From positions 16,001 through 80,000 of the forward strand of contig NZ_AUEZ01000020.1 in NCBI RefSeq assembly GCF_000426245.1: DNA of 64,000 bases. The letters run 5' to 3'. Made by a program: the position numbers and the translations under genes. This document shows, one piece after another, positions 17,095-26,100 of the stretch (positions are counted from its first letter, which is position 1; each line of letters opens with the position of its first letter). This DNA is from Bradyrhizobium sp. Ai1a-2. GTDB lineage: Bacteria; Pseudomonadota; Alphaproteobacteria; Rhizobiales; Xanthobacteraceae. Under the pieces are notes generated by a model. The model was not told the DNA's origin. It was given only the letters and a program-made list of their open reading frames with translations, and made no database searches.

Positions 17095-17994
17095 CTAGCG
17101 TTCGTGGCTCCACGGGAACAGCGACGCCGGGAAATCTGCAGCGTACCGATGACCTATCGGCGTGCGGGGCTCCTCTTGTGGAGGATTTGGGTCGGGCTCC
17201 ACCACCTTCCGATAAAGATGCCAGGTGGCATGACCGAGCACCGGCAGCACGACAGCGAGACCGACGAAGAACGGCACCGAACCGATCACCAGCAGTGCCG
17301 CAACAATCAGCCCCCATGCGGCCATCACGAATGGATTCTCCTTTACGACCCGCAGCGACGTCCGGATGGCGTCGATCGCAGTGGCATGTCTGTCCAGCAT
17401 CAACGGAAACGATACGACGCTGACGCACAGGGACAAGACGGCGAACAGGAAGCCGACGCCGCAGCCGATGATGATGAGCGACCAGCCTTCCGGCGTCGTC
17501 AACACGCGTGTTGCGAAATCAGGGATGCTCGCGGCCGGGGCATAGCCGAAGATGGCAACGTAGATCGCATCCGCGGTGGCGATCCAGACCCCGAACAAGA
17601 CGAGCAGGAGCACGCCGAGGCCGAGAATGGCGCCGAAGGATGGTGCGCTCAGCACGTCCATCACATGCCATGCTGCGGCTTCCTCGCCGCGCTCGCGGCG
17701 GCGGCTGAGCTCATAGAGACCGAGCCCGGCAAACGGACCGATCAACGCAAATCCGGCCGCCAGCGGAAACAGCAGCGGCAACACCGAATAGCCAAGGACC
17801 AGCCTGAACAGGACAAGACCGAGAACGGGATAGATCGCGCAGAGGACGACGGCGTGAGTTGGTATGGCTTGGAAGTCTTCCCAGCCCAGGCGCAGCGCGT
17901 CGCGCAAGTCCGAAAGGCTGATCTTGCGAACGGCATACGCGGTGGAGACGCCGAAGAATTGCAGGTGCGGTCTTGCAAAATACTGAGTGGCCAT
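17095..17994 (-). CDS. DUF2189 integral membrane protein
   Basis: The 299-aa protein has about six hydrophobic segments (for example HAVVLCAIYPVLGLVLFRLV, ILGLGVLLLVLFGVWIA, VMAAWGLIVAALLVIGSVPF). The N-terminal VRKISLSDLRDALRLGWEDF and the segment FPLMLDRHATAIDAIRTSL are DUF2189 hallmarks. The function is unknown; the family often sits near respiratory oxidase genes, as here, where the coxMNOP-type operon is divergent. It may take part in oxidase assembly or in a membrane-stress role; this is inferred from context only. Confidence 0.85.
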   Translation of the reverse strand: MATQYFARPHLQFFGVSTAYAVRKISLSDLRDALRLGWEDFQAIPTHAVVLCAIYPVLGLVLFRLVLGYSVLPLLFPLAAGFALIGPFAGLGLYELSRRRERGEEAAAWHVMDVLSAPSFGAILGLGVLLLVLFGVWIATADAIYVAIFGYAPAASIPDFATRVLTTPEGWSLIIIGCGVGFLFAVLSLCVSVVSFPLMLDRHATAIDAIRTSLRVVKENPFVMAAWGLIVAALLVIGSVPFFVGLAVVLPVLGHATWHLYRKVVEPDPNPPQEEPRTPIGHRYAADFPASLFPWSHER

Positions 17995-18537
17995 GGCTCC
18001 GGCCTCCTTGCTCGTGATCGCAGGGGGAACGGCGCGGCCTTCAACTCGCGCGCATTCGCCTCGTGCGCGAAAATCGCGACCGAGCCCGGCAAACCAGATT
18101 CAACCGGAAGGAGTTTTGCCGGGCGACTCCTGCCGCGACCGGTGCACAGAGGTTAGCGCGATACGCGATAGAAGCAAGACAGTGCTCACGGTCGGGCGAA
18201 TTGTGCGTCTGCACACTTCCTCTGTTGCGCCGCATCATCGGACGGTGGTGCTGGCCGATAATTGCCGGCTCACGCGATGTGGGTGACGCGCGCGGGAACC
18301 GGGCGCGGCGTCCTCCACTATTGACGCCCGGCTCGACGCGTACCATCTTGATGATAACGCCCCCAGCTCCGATGAGACTTGCGGTCGTGGCGTGTATTCG
18401 GCGTCGCGACCGATTGAAGTGGAATGGGCGAGGCAAGAGGCACGACGACAGCGGATGCGAGTCCGCCGTCGCGACAGACGTGAGCTCCGCCCTCCGATTC
18501 GTATCCGCAGCCTTTTAGCGGCAAGGATGCATGAGGG
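17995..18537. other. Divergent intergenic region before the cytochrome oxidase operon
   Basis: This 543-bp gap contains no convincing gene on either strand. It must hold the promoters for the DUF2189 gene and the oxidase operon. I looked for a TTGAT-N4-ATCAA FixK/FNR box and found none. Confidence 0.5.
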
Positions 18538-19371
18538 ATGGCTGTAGCAATCATACTGCTTCTGGTCGCGATCGCCTCGGTGGTGTTTCACCTCTTCAGC
18601 CCGTGGTGGTGGACGCCACTTGCCTCGAACTGGGGCTACATCGACGACACCATCACCCTGACATTCTGGATCACCGGGGCGGTCTTCGTCGCGGTTGTCG
18701 CGTTCATGGCCTACTGCGTCTTCCGCTTTCGCCACAAGGAGGGAAGGCAGGCGGATTACAATCCCGAGAACAAGCGGCTCGAATGGTGGCTCAGCGTCGG
18801 GACTGGAATCGGCGTCGCGGCAATGTTGGCACCCGGACTGGTCGTCTGGCACCAGTTCGTTACCGTTCCGGCCGGTGCGACCGAGGTCGAGGTCATGGGA
18901 CAGCAGTGGCAATGGAGCTACCGGCTTCCTGGAAAAGACGGTCGGCTCGGGACCTCCGATGCCCGCCTTATCACTGCCGACAATCCGATGGGCTTGAATC
19001 CCGACGATCCGAACGGAAAAGACGACATCGTCATTCAAAACGACGATCTGCACCTGGCGATCGGGAAGCCGGTGAAGGTGCTGCTCCGCTCAATTGATGT
19101 CCTGCATGATTTCTATGTGCCCGAGTTCCGGGCGAAGATGGACATGATACCGGGCTCGGTCACCTATTACTGGTTCACGCCCACCCGCACCGGAACGTTC
19201 GAGGTTCTCTGTGCAGAGCTCTGCGGTGCCGCGCACGCGCAAATGCGCAGCAAGGTCGTCGTCGAGGAAGAGAAAGAATATCACGCGTGGCTGGAGAAAC
19301 AGCGGACATTCGCTGAGTTGTCAGGCCAGCGCAACGTCGCGAAGGCGGCGTACAAGACAGGTAGCGAATGA
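18538..19371 (+). CDS. coxM: Cytochrome c oxidase subunit II
   Basis: The protein has 277 aa. Hydrophobic segments are at about 1-20, 40-62 and 85-108. The periplasmic CuA domain follows: the first His ligand is in VLHDFYVPEFR (about 190) and the rest are in CAELCGAAHAQM (about 225-236), so the binuclear copper site is intact. It receives electrons from cytochrome c. It is the first gene of a five-gene oxidase operon whose order (II, I, III, III-like, IV) resembles Bradyrhizobium coxMNOP; the gene name rests on that resemblance. The start at 18538 follows a GAGGG stretch. Confidence 0.92.
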   Translation: MAVAIILLLVAIASVVFHLFSPWWWTPLASNWGYIDDTITLTFWITGAVFVAVVAFMAYCVFRFRHKEGRQADYNPENKRLEWWLSVGTGIGVAAMLAPGLVVWHQFVTVPAGATEVEVMGQQWQWSYRLPGKDGRLGTSDARLITADNPMGLNPDDPNGKDDIVIQNDDLHLAIGKPVKVLLRSIDVLHDFYVPEFRAKMDMIPGSVTYYWFTPTRTGTFEVLCAELCGAAHAQMRSKVVVEEEKEYHAWLEKQRTFAELSGQRNVAKAAYKTGSE

Positions 19372-19445
19372 AGATACCGCCGAGGAGGCGCGATCGATCG
19401 TGAGGCGAACTCCTCGCTGAACGGAAGACCAGGGAGGGTATTCCG

Positions 19446-21221
19446 ATGGTCGATGTCCCGTTTGACACAATCGCAGGCGTTCCGCCTGCTGAGGCGCCTG
19501 ACGTCGAAGTCTATCATCCGAAGAGCTGGTGGACGAGGTACGTTTTTTCGCAGGACGCCAAGGTTATCGCCATCCAGTACTCGATCACGGCGATGTCGAT
19601 CGGAATGGTCGCGCTGGTGCTGTCGTGGCTGATGCGACTGCAACTGGGATTTCCCGGCACGTTCTCCTTCATCGATGCCAACCAGTATCTCCAGTTCATC
19701 ACCATGCACGGCATGATCATGGTGATCTACCTGCTCACCGCGTTGTTCCTTGGCGGCTTCGGCAACTACCTTATTCCGCTCATGGTCGGCGCCCGGGACA
19801 TGGTGTTCCCCTATGTGAACATGCTGAGCTATTGGGTCTACCTGCTCGCGGTTTTGGTGCTCGCCTCGACCTTTTTCGTGCCCGGCGGTCCCACCGGCGC
19901 CGGCTGGACGCTGTACCCACCGCAGGCGATTCTCTCCGGCACCCCCGGCCAGGATTGGGGCATCCTTCTCATGCTGGCCTCCCTGATCCTGTTCATCATC
20001 GGCTTTACGATGGGCGGGCTCAACTATGTGGTGACGGTGCTGCAGGCGCGCACGCGCGGCATGACGTTGATGCGGATGCCGTTGACGGTGTGGGGCATTT
20101 TCACCGCCACCGTCATGGCGCTGCTGGCTTTCCCGGCGCTGTTCGTCGCCTCGGTGATGCTGCTGCTTGACCGCCTCTTAGGGACAAGTTTCTTCATGCC
20201 GACACTGGTCGAGATGGGCGAGCTGACGAAGTATGGCGGCGGCAGCCCAATCCTGTTCCAGCACCTTTTCTGGTTCTTCGGCCATCCCGAAGTCTATATC
20301 GTGGCCTTGCCGGCCTTCGGCATTATTTCCGATCTGATCAGCACCCACGCGCGGAAGAACATCTTCGGCTATCGCATGATGGTCTGGGCCATCGTGGCGA
20401 TCGGCGCGCTCAGCTTCGTCGTATGGGCGCACCACATGTATGTGAGCGGCATGAACCCGTATTTCGGGTTCTTCTTCGCCACCACGACGCTCATCATTGC
20501 CATCCCGACCGCGATCAAGGTCTACAACTGGGTGCTGACCCTCTGGCGCGGCGATATTCATCTCACCATCCCGATGCTGTTCGCGCTTGCGTTCATCATC
20601 ACGTTCGTAAATGGCGGACTGACCGGCCTGTTTCTCGGCAACGTGGTCGTGGACGTTCCGCTGTCGGACACGATGTTTGTTGTCGCCCACTTCCATATGG
20701 TGATGGGCATTGCACCGATCATGGCCGTGTTTGGCGGGATCTACCATTGGTATCCGAAAGTCACGGGACGAATGCTCAATGAGGCGCTCGGACGATTCCA
20801 CTTCTGGGTCACGTTCCTCGGCGCCTACGCTGTTTTCTTCCCGATGCACTATCTGGGCCTTTTGGGCGTGCCGCGCCGCTATCACGACATCGGCGAAACC
20901 GCCTTCATCCCGGCATCTGCCCATGACCTCAATGCGTTCATGAGCGTGGCGGCCCTGATTGTCGGCTTCGCCCAGCTCGTCTTCATATTCAATCTGATCT
21001 GGAGCGTGTTCAAAGGGAAAGAGGCGGGTGGCAATCCCTGGGGAGCCACGTCGCTGGAGTGGCAGACACCAGAGACCCCGCCGGGGCATGGCAACTGGGG
21101 CAAGGAGCTCCCGATCGTCTATCGCTGGGCCTACGATTACAGCGTACCCGGCGCCGCCAGGGACTTCGTGCCGCAAAATGAACCGCCAGCCAGGCTGTCG
21201 GCGCAGGGGGCCCATCCGTGA
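19446..21221 (+). CDS. coxN: Cytochrome c oxidase subunit I
   Basis: This 591-aa haem-copper oxidase core has twelve or more TM helices. Haem and CuB ligands are visible: MHGMIMV (low-spin haem His), FFGHPEVYIVALP (CuB His, cross-linked Tyr and the Glu of A1-type oxidases, about 278-284), WAHHMYVSG (CuB His pair, about 328) and VVAHFHMVMG (haem a3 and low-spin His, about 412-416). It reduces O2 to water and pumps protons. Its stop overlaps the next start by four bases (GTGA). Confidence 0.95.
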   Translation: MVDVPFDTIAGVPPAEAPDVEVYHPKSWWTRYVFSQDAKVIAIQYSITAMSIGMVALVLSWLMRLQLGFPGTFSFIDANQYLQFITMHGMIMVIYLLTALFLGGFGNYLIPLMVGARDMVFPYVNMLSYWVYLLAVLVLASTFFVPGGPTGAGWTLYPPQAILSGTPGQDWGILLMLASLILFIIGFTMGGLNYVVTVLQARTRGMTLMRMPLTVWGIFTATVMALLAFPALFVASVMLLLDRLLGTSFFMPTLVEMGELTKYGGGSPILFQHLFWFFGHPEVYIVALPAFGIISDLISTHARKNIFGYRMMVWAIVAIGALSFVVWAHHMYVSGMNPYFGFFFATTTLIIAIPTAIKVYNWVLTLWRGDIHLTIPMLFALAFIITFVNGGLTGLFLGNVVVDVPLSDTMFVVAHFHMVMGIAPIMAVFGGIYHWYPKVTGRMLNEALGRFHFWVTFLGAYAVFFPMHYLGLLGVPRRYHDIGETAFIPASAHDLNAFMSVAALIVGFAQLVFIFNLIWSVFKGKEAGGNPWGATSLEWQTPETPPGHGNWGKELPIVYRWAYDYSVPGAARDFVPQNEPPARLSAQGAHP

Positions 21222-21922
21222 GTGCCATTATCCTGTTCATGGTTGGAATAGCGGCAATTGCGGGATGGTGGCTCTCGCAGCAACGGCTGACAGCCAAACC
21301 CTGGCTGGAGGAGGGAGTGCTCGTCGATCTTCGCGAGGAAAGCAGATCATCGCCGCAGGTGGCGAAGATCGGATTGGGGGTGTTTCTCGCGGTCGTCGGC
21401 TCGCTGTTCGCACTCTTCGTCAGCGCTTACTCCATGCGAATGACCATGGTGGACTGGCGGACGCTGCCGGTGCCGACGCTGCTGTGGTTCAACACGGGCG
21501 TGCTGGTGTTGAGCAGTGTCGCGTTGCAATGGGCGTACATCGCCGCGCGCCGCGACGACATGGAAGGCGTCATTCTCGGCCTGCTCGGTGGGGCAGCATT
21601 CGCCGTTACGTTCCTGGTTGGGCAGCTTCTCGCCTGGCGACAGCTGAATGCCGCCGGGTATTTCGTAGCGTCCAACCCGGCCAATTCTTTTTTCTACCTG
21701 ATCACCGCGGTGCACGGGCTGCATCTGATGGGCGGTCTCGTGGCGCTCGGCAGAACGACCGCCAGGGTGTGGCGCGGCGCTGAAGTCGCGCAGGTACGCT
21801 TGAGCGTGGAGCTCTGCGCGATCTACTGGCATTTCCTGCTGCTGGTCTGGCTGGTCTTGCTTGGCCTGCTGACGGGCTGGACAGACAATTTCGTCGACAT
21901 CTGTCGCCAGTTGCTCGGCTAG
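21218..21922 (+). CDS. coxO: Haem-copper oxidase subunit III-like protein (first copy)
   Basis: The protein has 234 aa starting at GTG 21218, which overlaps the subunit I stop. Hydrophobic segments and the motif NSFFYLITAVHGLHLMGGLV with IYWHFLLLVWLVLLGLL are those of COX3. A second subunit III gene follows after 14 bp; having two COX3-like proteins is the coxO/coxP arrangement. Which of the two occupies the canonical position cannot be told from sequence. Confidence 0.85.
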   Translation: MSAIILFMVGIAAIAGWWLSQQRLTAKPWLEEGVLVDLREESRSSPQVAKIGLGVFLAVVGSLFALFVSAYSMRMTMVDWRTLPVPTLLWFNTGVLVLSSVALQWAYIAARRDDMEGVILGLLGGAAFAVTFLVGQLLAWRQLNAAGYFVASNPANSFFYLITAVHGLHLMGGLVALGRTTARVWRGAEVAQVRLSVELCAIYWHFLLLVWLVLLGLLTGWTDNFVDICRQLLG

Positions 21923-21936
21923 GGAGGCAGGGACCG

Positions 21937-22659
21937 ATGGCAGAGACCGCACTGACAAACATCGGAGCATCGCCCGCGCGGCTCCCAGGCTGGCGCGGGA
22001 TCGCTGCCGACTGGTCCTCGGATCAGCGCGCGTTCAAGAATGTCTCCTGGGGGAAGGCCATGATGTGGATCTTCCTCCTGAGCGACACCTTCATCTTCAG
22101 TTGCTTCCTGCTGTCATACATGACGGCGCGAATGTCCACGACGGTACCGTGGCCCAACCCTAGCGAAGTCTTTGCCCTCAACATCGGCGGTCAGCACATC
22201 CCGCTCATCCTGATCGCCATCATGACCTTCGTCCTGATCAGCAGCAGCGGCACGATGGCGATGGCCGTCAATTTCGGTTATCGCCGCGATCGCGTCAGAA
22301 CGGCAGCCTTGATGCTGGCCACCGCCGCATTTGGCGCAACGTTCGTCGGAATGCAGGCTTTCGAATGGACCAAGCTGATCATGGAGGGTGTCCGGCCATG
22401 GGGCAATCCGTGGGGCGCGCCGCAGTTTGGTGCCAGTTTTTTCATGATCACCGGCTTTCACGGCACCCACGTGACCATCGGCGTGATTTTCCTGATCGCT
22501 ATCGCACGCAAGGTCTTGCGGGGAGACTTCGATGTCGAAAGGCGCGGCTTTTTCACAAGCCGGAAAGGACATTACGAGATCGTCGAAATCACCGGCCTGT
22601 ACTGGCACTTCGTCGATCTCGTGTGGGTCTTCATCTTTGCTTTTTTCTATCTTTGGTGA
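21937..22659 (+). CDS. coxP: Haem-copper oxidase subunit III (second copy)
   Basis: This 240-aa protein is a more canonical COX3: KAMMWIFLLSDTFIFSCFLL, GMQAFEWTKLI, FFMITGFHGTHVTIGVIFLI and GLYWHFVDLVWVFIFAFFYL. The conserved Glu is in AFEW. It stabilises the catalytic core and O2 entry. It lies tightly between the first subunit III gene and the subunit IV gene. Confidence 0.9.
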   Translation: MAETALTNIGASPARLPGWRGIAADWSSDQRAFKNVSWGKAMMWIFLLSDTFIFSCFLLSYMTARMSTTVPWPNPSEVFALNIGGQHIPLILIAIMTFVLISSSGTMAMAVNFGYRRDRVRTAALMLATAAFGATFVGMQAFEWTKLIMEGVRPWGNPWGAPQFGASFFMITGFHGTHVTIGVIFLIAIARKVLRGDFDVERRGFFTSRKGHYEIVEITGLYWHFVDLVWVFIFAFFYLW

Positions 22660-22668
22660 GGTCGGTGC

Positions 22669-23070
22669 ATGACAGAAGCCGCGATACATGTGGAAGGCCA
22701 ACAACCTTCGCTGCACGTTCACGCCCATGAGGCCCATGCGCCGGGAGCCACGCAAACAAAGGGCCAGCAGCACCCGATCAAGCTCTACCTCATGGTCTGG
22801 GGATGGCTGTTCGTCCTCAGTACCTGCTCCTATCTGGTCGACTACTTTGGCATCCACGGCCATCTCAGATGGTCGCTGATCGTGCTGTTCATGATCTTGA
22901 AAGCCGGTCTGATCGTCGCTGTCTTCATGCACATGGCCTGGGAGCGGCTGGCCTTGGCCTATGCCATCCTGCTTCCGCCGGTGCTGGTGCTGGTATTCGT
23001 GGCGATCATGGTGTTCGAATCCGACTACACGCATCTGCTCCGGGTCGTGTTCTTCGCTCCAACAGCGTAG
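22669..23070 (+). CDS. Cytochrome c oxidase subunit IV family protein
   Basis: The protein has 133 aa with a His-rich N-terminus (HVHAHEAHAPG) and three hydrophobic helices (LYLMVWGWLFVLSTCSYLV; WSLIVLFMILKAGLIVAVFM; YAILLPPVLVLVFVAIMVFE). MILKAGLIVAVFMHM is the CyoD/COX4_pro signature. It is a small accessory subunit at the end of the oxidase operon, starting 9 bp after coxP. Confidence 0.88.
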   Translation: MTEAAIHVEGQQPSLHVHAHEAHAPGATQTKGQQHPIKLYLMVWGWLFVLSTCSYLVDYFGIHGHLRWSLIVLFMILKAGLIVAVFMHMAWERLALAYAILLPPVLVLVFVAIMVFESDYTHLLRVVFFAPTA

Positions 23071-23157
23071 CTCGCGCACCTCGTCGTTCGGGAGATTATC
23101 GAGGCGCGGGGGCGTCGCGATCACCTCAGCAGTGGTCACAACGAACTCGAAACATCT

Positions 23158-26100
23158 TCACGCGGCGAGCTGAGGTTGAAACACCACATCGGCGTAGTAG
23201 TTGGTGGAGCTGAAAGTGTTGGTCGGGAAGAGTCCGGCCGAGTTCGTTCCTCCATAAGCATAGACGCCATTGCCGCCTGACGTAGCGCTGGATGGCGCCG
23301 TCAGAGCTCCGCTCGTGAGCGCGTTGGTGAAGAAGTTGCTGGTCGCTGCATACTCGCCGTTTGTGTGATAGGACGTGACATAGGTGGTGTTGGCGGCGAT
23401 CGAGACCGGCGTCGCCAAGGGCACGGTCTGCCAGCCGCTTGCGGTGGTGTTGGTGAAGGTGGCGCTGGCCAGCTTGGTGCCGGTCGAGGTCCACAGGTCG
23501 AGGAGATCGGGGCCGGTATCGCCGGGACTGCGATAGAACTTGAGCGCGGTGATCTGGCCGGCAGTCGACGAGGTGAACTTCATCCCGACCTCGATCGGCG
23601 AGCCGTCGTTCAAGCTGGTCTGCGTCGGGGTGTTCGAGGCGGTGAACAGGCTCACCGTCGCGGGTGTCGAAGTTACGGCGATGTTGAAAGTCTCGCTGGC
23701 AGAAAGGCCGGCAGGGTCGGTGGCGGAAACCTGGACGCCGGCGGTGCCGACATTCGCCGATGCGGGCGTGCCGCTGAACGTTCGCGTCGCCGCGTTGAAC
23801 GTCAGCCATGTGGGCAGCGCTGTGCCGTTCAGGCCGGTTGCCGCATAGGTGAGGGCGTCGCCATCGGGATCATTGAAGGTGCCGGCGGGCAGCGTCAGCG
23901 AGAAGGCCGAGCCGACGACCGCATTCTGGTTGGCAGTCTGGGTCACCAGCACCGGCGGCGTGTCGGTCGCCACGGCGATATTGAAAGTCTCGCTGGCGGA
24001 GAGGCCGGCCGGATCGGTGGCCGAAACCTGGACGCCGAGAGTGCCGACATTCGCCGATGCGGGCGTGCCGCTGAATGTTCGCGTTGCCGCGTTGAAGGTC
24101 AGCCATGTGGGAAGCGCCGCGCCGTTCAGGCCGGTTGCCGAGTAAGTGAGAGCGCCGCCATCGGGGTCATTGAAGGTGCCGGCGGGCAGCGTCAGCGAGA
24201 AGGCCGAGCCGACGACCGCATTCTGGTTGGCGGTCTGGGTCACGAGCACCGGCGGCGTGTCGGTCGTCGAGCCAGGCGAGAACACCACGTCGGCGTAGTA
24301 GTTGGAGGCGCTGAAGGTGCTGGTCGGGAAGATGCCGGCGGTGCTGGTGCCGCCATAGGAGTAAACCCCGTTGCCGCCGGACGAGGCGGAGGAGGGCGCC
24401 GTCAGCGCGCCGCTCGATACGGCGTTGGTGAAGAAATTGCTGGTCGCTACGTACGCGCCGTTTGTGTGGTAGGACGCGACATAGGTGGTGTTGGCGGTGA
24501 TCGAGACCGGCGTCGCCAAGGTCACGGTCTGCCAGCCGCTTGCGGTGGTGTTGGTGAAGGTTGCGCTGGCAAGCTTGGTGCCGGTCGAACTCCACAGGTC
24601 GAGGAGATCGGTGCCGGTATCGCCGGGACTGCGGTAGAACTTGAGCGCGGTGATCTGGCCGGCAGTGGACGAGGTGAACTTCATCCCGACCTCGAGCGCG
24701 GAGCCATCATTCAAACTGGTCTGCGTCGGGGTGTTCGACGTGGTGAACAGGCTCACCGTCGTGGGTGTCGTGGTCACGGCGATATTGAAGGTCTCACTGG
24801 CAGAGAGGCCGGCGGGATCGGTGGCCGAAACCTGGACGCCAAGGGTGCCGACATTGGCCGATGCCGGCGTGCCGCTGAACGTTTGCGTCGCCGCGTTGAA
24901 TGTCAGCCATGAGGGAAGCGCCGCGCCGTTCAAGCCGGTTGCCGAGTAGGTGAGGGCGCCGCCATCGGGATCGTTGAAGGTGCCAGCTAGCGTCAGCGAG
25001 AAGGCCGAGCCGACGACCGCATTCTGGTTCGCGGTCTGGGTCACGAGCACCGGCGGCGTTTCGGTCGTCGAGCCAGTATCATTAAGGACGACATCGACCC
25101 AGTAGTTGTCGCCCGAGACAGGGATATTGGTGGGGAAGATACTCCCTGAGGAATAGGCGTAAACGCCATTCAGACCATCGGCCGTTGCGGAAAGAGATCC
25201 GTTTGTCGGATTTTGGAGAGTGTCAAAATAGTAGGGCGTATCGGAGTATTCGCCCTTGGTCATGTGGTACGAGGCGACATAGGTCGAGCCTGCACTAATG
25301 CTCACAGGACTGGAAAAGTTGACCTGTTGCCAGCCACTGGCGGTCTCGTTGGTGGATGTGGCGGTCGCCAGCAGCGTGCCGCTGGCGCTCCAAAGATCGA
25401 CCACATGGGCGCCGGTGTTCAGGGACCCCTTATAGAAGCGGATCCCGGTGATTTGGCCGTTGCTGCTTGACGTGAACTTGAAGCCGACTTCCACGGCGTT
25501 CGTATCATTTGCGTCCGCCGTAGCGGGCGTAGCGCTGGAGCTAAACAGGCTGAGGGAAGTGGACGGTGAAACCTTGTACGACACGCCGGGACCCGGTGTT
25601 TCGAGATTTAGGCTGTCATCGACCGCTCGGGTTTCGATGCTGTACGTCCCCGAGGCCGGCGCATTGAAAGTGTAGCTCCAATTGACAGTTTGCGTGCCAA
25701 TTTGACCGCTCGTCACGTGCCACGTTTTTCCACCGTCGGTCGAAATCTGAACGCCGCCAACCACGCCGCCGACGTCAGTCGCGGTACCGCTCGCGGTCAC
25801 GGTTTGGCCTTCGACCACGGACGTGGATGACACGTTGGTGATCTTGGACGTGGGCGCGGTGTGATCGGTCGACTGGCTCGCGATCAGCAGACTTGCCTGC
25901 AGCGTCTGGGGCTGGACGCCCATGTCCGCAAATAGATTCACCATTGCCTGTTGGACGTTCGGGTCGCTGTTTGTCTGATTGCCATCCGACGAAGGGTCGT
26001 GCTGGTTTGACAGGCCCCATGACCAGAAGACAGTGCCCGCTCCGAACACCAGCGCGCCGCTGGTGGGATTACGGTACTCGACCAGATTGTGGGTTGCGGT

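Noticed and set aside
17995..18537. FixK/FNR box before the oxidase operon
   Set aside because: The nearest TTGAT word (TTGATGATAACG) lacks the second half-site.
23365..24912. Long plus-strand frame (515 codons) opposite the giant gene
   Set aside because: It mirrors the repetitive coding blocks on the minus strand, has Arg/Gly-biased composition and no recognisable domain; it is a high-GC shadow.
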